Shown here: one piece after another, positions 21,506 to 26,103 of the stretch
Layout of the letters: every line of letters starts with the position of its first letter
How positions within the stretch are numbered: the first letter of the stretch is position 1
IMG/VR virus record: IMGVR_UViG_3300035670_001121
Coordinates: 1-26,103 of that record
Strand: one strand, 5' to 3'
Length of the DNA: 26,103 nt
Source: a virus
Made by a program: the position numbers and the translations under genes
The notes under the pieces: model-generated
Database searches by the model: none
What the model saw: the letters and a program-made list of their open reading frames with translations, nothing else
What the model was told of the DNA's origin: nothing

Positions 21506-21531
21506 ATAGCCCACTGGTTGCAATGGGCTAT
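21506..21531 (-). other. intergenic hairpin after ardC
   Basis: ATAGCCCA (21506-21513) and TGGGCTAT (21524-21531) are perfect eight-base inverted arms with a ten-base loop, between the ardC stop and the leader of the next gene. No T run follows in either direction, so it may be an mRNA processing or stability element rather than a terminator. Confidence 0.45.
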
Positions 21532-21540
21532 AAGTTGAAA

Positions 21541-22386
21541 TCAGGCAGCTAGCGGCATTTCCTCAGCTTGCTCTGCTACTAAGTAATCCATTGCAGCTTG
21601 AGCCTTACTTGCTGCTTTGATGATTGCGTTTTTATCTTGCTTTAATACTTTGAGCCATGAGCCAATGTAGCTTGCGTGCTGTAGCTGCCCATCGATGCCG
21701 CACTTCATGCAAAGCATTGCTGCGCCTAATTCAGCGATCAGTTCCTCGAATGCGTAGGCTTCGCTTCCAAAGCGATTCATAAGCTGACGATCAAGCCTAG
21801 ACTTTGAACCAGTAGCATGAACGCATTCATGCAAGATCGTTGCGTGATAATCAGCAAGTGATCGGAAGCTCGAAAGCTCAGGCATACCGATACAGTCCTT
21901 GCTTGCCTGATAGAACGCACTGCTTGCTTTTTGAACCCCGCCGTCTAAAGCAAGCCTATCGACTACTGCCTGCACTCTGCTATCAATCGAACCCTCGAGC
22001 CTTCCTGAGCCTTTCGAGAATGTAGCGCCTTCGATGTCATCCGCATTGAAGACGAAGTAATGCTTGAGCATTGGAATAGTCGCGTTCACATCATTGCCTG
22101 CATCATCTTTTTTGCTGATCGACAATTGCTTCCAGAAGATGATCGGAACGCCTTTAGAACCCTTGCGAACATTCAAGCCTGCATCGCTAGCTTGTTTGAA
22201 CGTGAGCCAAGCATTTGATCGACCAAGGCCCATCATGCTGAGCCATAGCTGATTCATGCCGCGGTATACAGTGCCGCTGACCGGATTGTATGACTCGCAG
22301 TCCTCATGCCATGGTTTAACCCAGGGCGCAGTGCCCTGCTCTAGTTCTGCAATGATTCGATCAGTGATTGTTTGAGCTATATCCAT
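21541..22386 (-). CDS. ardC: ArdC-type antirestriction protein
   Basis: The ATG at 22386 follows GGAG by nine bases; a GTG at 22401 is in frame. The 281-residue protein has the N-terminal ArdC single-strand DNA binding domain (residues 4-120: ITDRIIAELEQGTAPWVKPW, YRGMNQLWLS, NAWLTFKQASDAG, VRKGSKGVPIIFWK) and a C-terminal zinc metallopeptidase-like domain with HECVH (186-190) and the downstream helix FEELIAELGAAML supplying the third ligand. ArdC proteins protect incoming DNA from restriction; they are known from plasmids and phages. As first gene of the leftward block it would be made early, on entry. Confidence 0.85.
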   Translation of the reverse strand: MDIAQTITDRIIAELEQGTAPWVKPWHEDCESYNPVSGTVYRGMNQLWLSMMGLGRSNAWLTFKQASDAGLNVRKGSKGVPIIFWKQLSISKKDDAGNDVNATIPMLKHYFVFNADDIEGATFSKGSGRLEGSIDSRVQAVVDRLALDGGVQKASSAFYQASKDCIGMPELSSFRSLADYHATILHECVHATGSKSRLDRQLMNRFGSEAYAFEELIAELGAAMLCMKCGIDGQLQHASYIGSWLKVLKQDKNAIIKAASKAQAAMDYLVAEQAEEMPLAA

Positions 22387-22444
22387 GATGTTTATCTCCA
22401 CTGGTTTAAGTAAGAGAATAATTACATGCTTTTTATGCTTGCAT

Positions 22445-22460
22445 ACTATACTTTAGTATA
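22445..22460 (-). promoter_or_regulatory. palindromic AT-rich promoter/operator candidate for ardC
   Basis: Read leftward, TATACT (22460-22455) and TATAGT (22450-22445) each match the -10 consensus at five of six bases and partly overlap a TATACT-TT-AGTATA palindrome. No good -35 box is seen, so an activator or a phage-specific factor may be needed. The distance to the ATG at 22386 is about 60-70 bases. Confidence 0.35.
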
Positions 22461-22807
22461 TAAAAGCACTAATACACTCCGAGACCTTATCTATGCTCGA
22501 TAAGCACTCTTAAATCTTAAAAGGTATATAGGGATATAGGGTTCTGTATAGATATATATATGGGGATATGACTCTTATCAGGACTATGGGGTTATTGAGA
22601 TATTGATATCTATACGCCCCCTTGATCGATTTTATCGATGGGGTACAAGGGTATAGACCGCCTACCTTTCCCCCTACGCAGTGCATGAGCAGGCACGTGC
22701 TCAAGGTTGCATGGCCATGACATGGCCGCATCCAAGCAAGCAGATCGATCGTTGACTGGCAATGCGAATGGGACGGGGGGTCGGGATTTAGGTGCACCAC
22801 TACGCTT

Positions 22808-22858
22808 CCCGCCCCAAAGAAAAACTAGTTTTTACCATCCCCGCCCCAAAGAAAAACT
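22808..22858. repeat. pair of 19-base direct repeats upstream of terminase block
   Basis: CCCGCCCCAAAGAAAAACT occurs at 22808-22826 and 22840-22858, identical, offset by 32 bases (about three helical turns). The first is followed by bases that complete the palindrome AAAAACTAGTTTTT (22820-22833), the second by an imperfect version. Same-face spacing suggests a protein-binding pair such as a terminase recognition or late-promoter site. Confidence 0.6.
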
Positions 22859-22927
22859 GCTTTTCCTGCCTACCTTAAATATGTTTGTGTGTATGATGAG
22901 TACATCGACAACATGGAGATGTACGAG

Positions 22928-23140
22928 ATGTTTACGTTAGAGAAGGGTTTAGAGATACCGGATAGGAAGACAGGCCCTAAATACCCTTATGAACAGTTAG
23001 AACTAGGAGATAGTTTCTATCTAGAGGGAGGTGATCTATCTAAGCTATGTAATGCTAACTATAGAGAGTGGAGAAGAACGGGGAAGAAGTACACGGCAAG
23101 GAAGGTGGAGAATGGAGTAAGAGTGTGGAGGATTGAGTGA
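22928..23140 (+). CDS. small conserved phage protein, DUF7303-like
   Basis: The ATG at 22928 lies nine bases after GGAG (22915-22918); in-frame starts at 22889 (GTG), 22913 and 22919 would lengthen it. The 70-residue product reads FTLEKGLEIPDRKTGPKYPY, EQLELGDSFYLEGGDLSKLC, ANYREWRRTGKKYTARKVEN, GVRVWRIE. The scheme (IP-R-G-KYP-----GDSF----------TGKKFT-RKV--G-RVWR) is a widespread small phage protein type. Function unknown. It opens the rightward terminase block and its TGA overlaps the next GTG. Confidence 0.65.
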   Translation: MFTLEKGLEIPDRKTGPKYPYEQLELGDSFYLEGGDLSKLCNANYREWRRTGKKYTARKVENGVRVWRIE

Positions 23141-23358
23141 AACATGATGATGCGGTGAGATGGATTACGAAGTATGAAGAGGGTGATCCAACCTATCCGT
23201 ATCTGGCGATGAAGTGGTATGAGGATGAGAGGAAGAAGAGGCCGTTGAGTGCTGATGAGCAAAAGACGGTGTTGTGGTTAAAGGAAAACTATGGAATTGA
23301 AGCCCGATTGCAGAAACTGCCATTACAGCCAAGAAATTGGACTAAAAGAAAGCCATGA
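23137..23358 (+). CDS. small charged protein, unknown function
   Basis: This 73-residue protein starts at GTG 23137 (GTGA overlap) behind GGAGG with a five-base spacer. It is helical and charged: KHDDAVRWITKYEEGDPTYP, LAMKWYEDERKKRPLSADEQ, KTVLWLKENYGIEARLQ. No family is recognised. Its last 68 bases overlap the start of a small Cys-rich gene in another frame. Confidence 0.5.
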   Translation: MKHDDAVRWITKYEEGDPTYPYLAMKWYEDERKKRPLSADEQKTVLWLKENYGIEARLQKLPLQPRNWTKRKP

Positions 23359-23449
23359 TGAAAAGGGAGTGGTATTGATCTGCATGAGAGATGGTTTGCT
23401 GGCAGAGAAGGTTTGCACTTATTACGAATATGAACCAGGCACTGAATGA
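23291..23449 (+). CDS. small Cys-rich protein upstream of terminase
   Basis: This 52-residue ORF starts at ATG 23291 behind AAAGGA (spacer five) and its TGA overlaps the terminase ATG (ATGA). It reads MELKPDCRNCHYSQEIGLK, then GVVLICMRDGLLAEKVC, ending YYEYEPGTE. The C7-x2-C10 pair and C31, C42 form a four-Cys pattern seen in small phage proteins, likely one zinc site. It overlaps the preceding gene by 68 bases. Coupling to terminase and a good ribosome site make it convincing despite its length. Confidence 0.65.
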   Translation: MELKPDCRNCHYSQEIGLKESHDEKGVVLICMRDGLLAEKVCTYYEYEPGTE

Positions 23450-25206
23450 AGTTTGACCTTAATCACTTCTACAAGTTCTGCAAGGAACTAAAGGTAGAAA
23501 CCAAAGAGCTAGGCATTCAACGCTTAGGTAATCGTTTGCTTGGAAGCCAGACCTATGTGATGGAAGAGATTTCCAAGGGTCTGAACAATGACATTCACTT
23601 CTTTGTGATTCTTAAAGGCAGGCAGCTTGGGATTACAACCATATCGCTTGCCTTAGACCTTTACTGGCATTTTAAGAACCCTGGGTTTCAGGGAACGCTC
23701 ACGACAGACACCGAAGAGAACCGAGATCAGTTCAGAACCACGCTTGCCATGTACATGGATGGTTTACCACCGGAGTACAAGATTCCTTTGATGACGCATA
23801 ACAGGAATCAGATGGTCTTAAAGAACCGATCAAGGCTCTTCTACCAGGTAGCCGGCTTGCGAGCCAAGGGTTCATTAGGGCGCGGCAAAGGCATTACCTA
23901 CCTGCATGGCACAGAGACATCGTCTTGGGGTGATGAAGAAGGATTGGCTTCTTTGCTGGCATCGCTTGCAGAAAAGAATCCCAATAGGCTTTACCTTTTT
24001 GAAAGCACAGCGCGTGGCTTCAACATGTGGCATGACATGTGGGCAGTGGCTAAACGTGCAAGAACGCAGAAGGCCATCTTTTGTGGCTGGTGGCGCAATG
24101 AACTCTATACAGCAGATGCCAAGTCAGACGTCTATAAGGTGTACTGGGATGGCAAGCTAAGTCCTGAAGAAAAGGAATGGACAAGAGAGATTAAGAAGCT
24201 CTACCAGGTGGAGATCAATTCAAGGCAGATTGCCTGGTGGCGATGGAAGATGAATGAGGGGATTAAAGACGAAGCCCTCATGTATCAGGAGTTTCCGCCG
24301 ACTGAAGACTATGCCTTCATCATGACGGGTTCGAGTTTCTTCTCACATGCCCGCTGCACTGATCAAGCCAAGGTTGCCAAGCAGTTATTACCTCGGTTCT
24401 ACCGCTTCTCAATGGGGCAATACTTTGAAGACACTGAGTTAATTAACTCAACTGAGCGCATGGCTACGCTTAAAGTGTGGGAGGAACCTGTTGATAACGC
24501 CTATTACGTCATCGGCGCTGATCCAGCATATGGAAGCAGCGACTGGGCTGATCGTTTCTGCATCCAAATCTACCGCTGCTATGCAGATGGACTTGATCAG
24601 GTTGCGGAATTCGCTACCTCTGAACTCAACACCTACCAGTTTGCCTGGGTGGTTTGCTACCTGGCAGGGGCTTATAAGAACTCCACCCTTAACTTAGAAG
24701 TCAATGGCCCTGGTCAAGCCGTGATCAATGAGATGCGCAACCTTAAACGCCAGGCGCAGACGATGGAGCCGCGCAAGGCCAGAGGCTTAATGGATGTTCT
24801 ATCGCACATGCAGCATTACCTGTGGCGTCGTAATGACTCACTGGGCGGTGTCTCGAACTCGCTGGGTTACCTGACTACGCATTCATCAAAAGAGCGGATG
24901 CTGAATTACTTTAAGGACTATTTCGAGCGCGGGATGATGAATGTCTACTCGATGGATTTACTGGAAGAGATGAAATCCGTCGTGCGTGACCAAGGCTCCA
25001 TTGCCGCTTATGGGCGTAACAAAGATGATCGTGTGATTGCTACAGCCCTTGCTTGCGTAGCCTTTGCCGAGCAGCTCATGCCAAGGCTCTTACAGATGCG
25101 TATGACGCGCGATCGCAAAGAAGAAGCCATAACACCCGTGCAAGTGCCGGTCGTGGATAAGCAGATCAACAACTACTTAAAGGCTATTGGCGTTGGGGCT
25201 CAGTAA
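23446..25206 (+). CDS. terL: large terminase subunit
   Basis: This 586-residue protein is the packaging motor: an N-terminal ATPase that translocates DNA into the prohead and a C-terminal nuclease that cuts concatemers. The ATPase has a variant Walker A at residues 57-64 (KGRQLGIT, as in many large terminases), a downstream GTLTTDTEENRDQF strand, and a Walker B-like region GITYLHGTETSSWGDEE near 149-165, then a coupling-type LFESTARGF motif. The nuclease has the first Asp in IGADPAYGSSDWAD (about 353-366), a Glu in LNLEVNGPG, and the final Asp in GRNKDDRVIATALA. Length is normal. Its start is coupled to the Cys-rich gene (ATGA). Confidence 0.92.
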   Translation: MKFDLNHFYKFCKELKVETKELGIQRLGNRLLGSQTYVMEEISKGLNNDIHFFVILKGRQLGITTISLALDLYWHFKNPGFQGTLTTDTEENRDQFRTTLAMYMDGLPPEYKIPLMTHNRNQMVLKNRSRLFYQVAGLRAKGSLGRGKGITYLHGTETSSWGDEEGLASLLASLAEKNPNRLYLFESTARGFNMWHDMWAVAKRARTQKAIFCGWWRNELYTADAKSDVYKVYWDGKLSPEEKEWTREIKKLYQVEINSRQIAWWRWKMNEGIKDEALMYQEFPPTEDYAFIMTGSSFFSHARCTDQAKVAKQLLPRFYRFSMGQYFEDTELINSTERMATLKVWEEPVDNAYYVIGADPAYGSSDWADRFCIQIYRCYADGLDQVAEFATSELNTYQFAWVVCYLAGAYKNSTLNLEVNGPGQAVINEMRNLKRQAQTMEPRKARGLMDVLSHMQHYLWRRNDSLGGVSNSLGYLTTHSSKERMLNYFKDYFERGMMNVYSMDLLEEMKSVVRDQGSIAAYGRNKDDRVIATALACVAFAEQLMPRLLQMRMTRDRKEEAITPVQVPVVDKQINNYLKAIGVGAQ

Positions 25207-25213
25207 GCGTCAA

Positions 25214-25597
25214 ATGATGGAAGTGATTCCTGCGTTTATGCGTGATAAGAAACGCGGCATTTCCATTGCTTTGTTTGCCGAACTATGCGGCCTTGACCCT
25301 TTGCACTTAAGAGATGTGTTTCTCAATGGCAAATACCCGCTCACAGAACTCGTACAGACCCGTGTGAACCGTGCTTATGAGCATTGGGTCAATGGCGACG
25401 TTGCTGTCATGGTGAAGTCGGGTAAGAAGTATGTGGAGTTTCGCAAGCAACCAAAGCCGCAAATGGTAAGGCGCAGGCTCGTTACCTTTGATGGCAGTGG
25501 ATTCAAACTTGATCTTGGCATTCGACCTAAATCCCAAGACTATCAACGCCCTGATCTTAACCAGCAACTAAGGAGAAACTATGGCAGTCGTTCATGA
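25214..25597 (+). CDS. conserved packaging-neighbour protein, HTH-like
   Basis: I take the ATG at 25214 (127 residues), close to the conserved domain; a TTG at 25187 inside terminase is possible. The core is RDKKRGISIALFAELCGLDP, then LHLRDVFLNGKYPLTELVQT and VNRAYEHWVNGDV, which has the shape of a helix-turn-helix. A beta part (KKYVEFRKQPKPQMVRRRLV) and a polar tail follow. I recall similar proteins just after terminase in podovirus-like genomes, with no proven role. Ribosome site is weak, so coupled translation from terL is likely. Confidence 0.6.
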   Translation: MMEVIPAFMRDKKRGISIALFAELCGLDPLHLRDVFLNGKYPLTELVQTRVNRAYEHWVNGDVAVMVKSGKKYVEFRKQPKPQMVRRRLVTFDGSGFKLDLGIRPKSQDYQRPDLNQQLRRNYGSRS

Positions 25598-26018
25598 TTA
25601 CAAATGTCCAGCACATGGCTTTTTTGAAAGCAGAGAGCCTGTGTGCCCGCATGGATGTACATCCGATGTACAAATGGTGTTCTTGCAAGCCGTGGGTATG
25701 AAGTCTGATTCCACCAAACATGCTGACACCACGCTCAGAGAATTAGCCAAAGATTACGGCATGAGTGACATTAAGTCTTCGCGTGAAGGTGATCACCAAC
25801 AACATGCCCTGCTAGGCAATAAACAAGCCGCACAACCACAGAATCCCTTTGCCGTGCAGTGGGGTAACCCCAAGCAATTAGGCAACTACAATCTGAATTC
25901 GGTACGCGGAGAAACCGTTGGGGGCTTGTCTGCTGTCAAAGAAAGTGGTATAGCATTGCGCAAACCAACGCCTTCAGTGGTCATTCGTGATCATGAGAAC
26001 TTAAAGTTGCCTACATGA
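25581..26018 (+). CDS. conserved phage protein with N-terminal zinc ribbon
   Basis: This 145-residue protein starts behind AGGAG (spacer five) and overlaps the previous gene by 17 bases. Residues 8-26 hold the zinc ribbon: YKCPAHGFFESREPVCPHGC (C9, H12, C22, C26). Next come VGMKSDSTKHADTTLRELAK, DYGMSDIKSSREGD, and a low-complexity tail with QNPFAVQWG. Proteins with this ribbon and the D-LRELA-DYGM-D-K helix are found between terminase and portal in related phages. Role unknown, perhaps an assembly factor. Its stop overlaps the next ATG. Confidence 0.65.
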   Translation: MAVVHDYKCPAHGFFESREPVCPHGCTSDVQMVFLQAVGMKSDSTKHADTTLRELAKDYGMSDIKSSREGDHQQHALLGNKQAAQPQNPFAVQWGNPKQLGNYNLNSVRGETVGGLSAVKESGIALRKPTPSVVIRDHENLKLPT

Positions 26019-26103
26019 GAATTCCTGACGATCCCATCCAAAGAGAGTATTTCTACAATGACTTGGTAGATAAGTGCTCCGTCAGCATTCAGGAGCGCAC
26101 GGG
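26015..26103 (+). CDS. probable portal protein, 3' end outside window
   Basis: The ATG at 26015 shares an ATGA junction with the upstream gene; 29 complete codons are visible before the window ends. They read MRIPDDPIQREYFYNDLV then DKCSVSIQERTG. The pattern RE-Y---LV-KC--SI-ER just after terminase and the zinc-ribbon gene matches the N-terminus of podovirus-like portal proteins, which form the dodecameric head vertex. The call rests on few residues and gene order. Confidence 0.5.
   Translation, partial: MRIPDDPIQREYFYNDLVDKCSVSIQERT

Larger units (their letters stand above)
22401..22927. other. non-coding divergence region rich in inverted repeats
   Basis: This stretch holds no convincing gene. 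It separates the leftward block from the rightward terminase block. From 22430 to 22620 it is AT-rich with repeated TATATAGGGATATAGGG-type sequence. Inverted repeats: TATACT/AGTATA (22447-22460), CTTATC/GATAAG (22486-22504), AGATAT/ATATCT (22598-22611), CCCTTG/CAAGGG enclosing ATCGAT/ATCGAT (22619-22651), GAGCA/TGCTC (22687-22702) and GGCCAT/ATGGCC (22713-22727). Two direct repeats follow at 22808-22858. Promoters in both directions, operators and possibly an origin or packaging site would be expected here. Confidence 0.6.

Noticed and set aside
22510-22800. 96-codon leftward ORF in the divergence region
   Set aside because: It translates the AT-rich repeats and palindromes; composition is unlike its neighbours and there is no ribosome site.
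22707-22940. 77-codon rightward ORF over the direct repeats
   Set aside because: It crosses the 19-base repeats and overlaps the well supported gene at 22928; the product lacks any recognisable pattern.

Overview
The window reads as part of a tailed double-stranded DNA bacteriophage genome (Caudoviricetes). It holds a large terminase subunit, the start of a probable portal gene, LamG-type tail adhesins, very large internal or ejection-type virion proteins, a lysis cassette with a T4-type lysozyme, and an early recombination module. Gene packing is extremely tight: most neighbours share ATGA, GTGA, TTGA, TAATG or TGATG junctions. Large ejection-type proteins and the absence of a tape-measure-like gene suggest a podovirus-like virion, but head, connector and most tail genes lie outside the window, so this is inference. 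The host is probably a Gram-negative bacterium (inferred from the lysozyme and holin types); I cannot name it. No integrase, DNA polymerase or tRNA is visible.

Layout. (1) 1-15592, rightward, late: LamG tail genes (1-2442), a 1548-residue virion protein (2783-7429), three more internal or structural proteins (7432-12601), a run of small genes, a lysis cassette (about 13206-15033: two small membrane proteins, a GTA-type holin and a lysozyme) and short basic proteins. (2) 15539-22386, leftward, early or middle: ArdC antirestriction protein first, then small unknown genes, then a recombination set (YqaJ-like exonuclease, single-strand annealing protein, SSB-like protein, PD-(D/E)XK resolvase-like nuclease) mixed with HTH and zinc-ribbon proteins. 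A good intrinsic terminator (15417-15440) ends this block, convergent with the late block. (3) About 22387-22927, non-coding and rich in inverted and direct repeats, the divergence point between the leftward and rightward blocks. (4) 22928-26103, rightward: small genes, large terminase, two conserved packaging-neighbour genes and the first codons of a probable portal gene; the block continues past the window edge.

The most unusual part is the non-coding gap 19385-19857 inside the leftward block. It contains a probable leftward promoter, a cluster of four TTTGCCA-type half-sites, a long imperfect hairpin ending in a six-T run on the + strand, and a series of abutting helices whose G:U pairs and tetraloops make sense only on the + strand. 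This looks like one or more structured RNAs transcribed against the flanking genes. Several genes too short for ordinary ORF lists were found by eye: 12780-12959, 13405-13572, 15282-15443, 15482-15592, 21220-21297 and 23291-23449.
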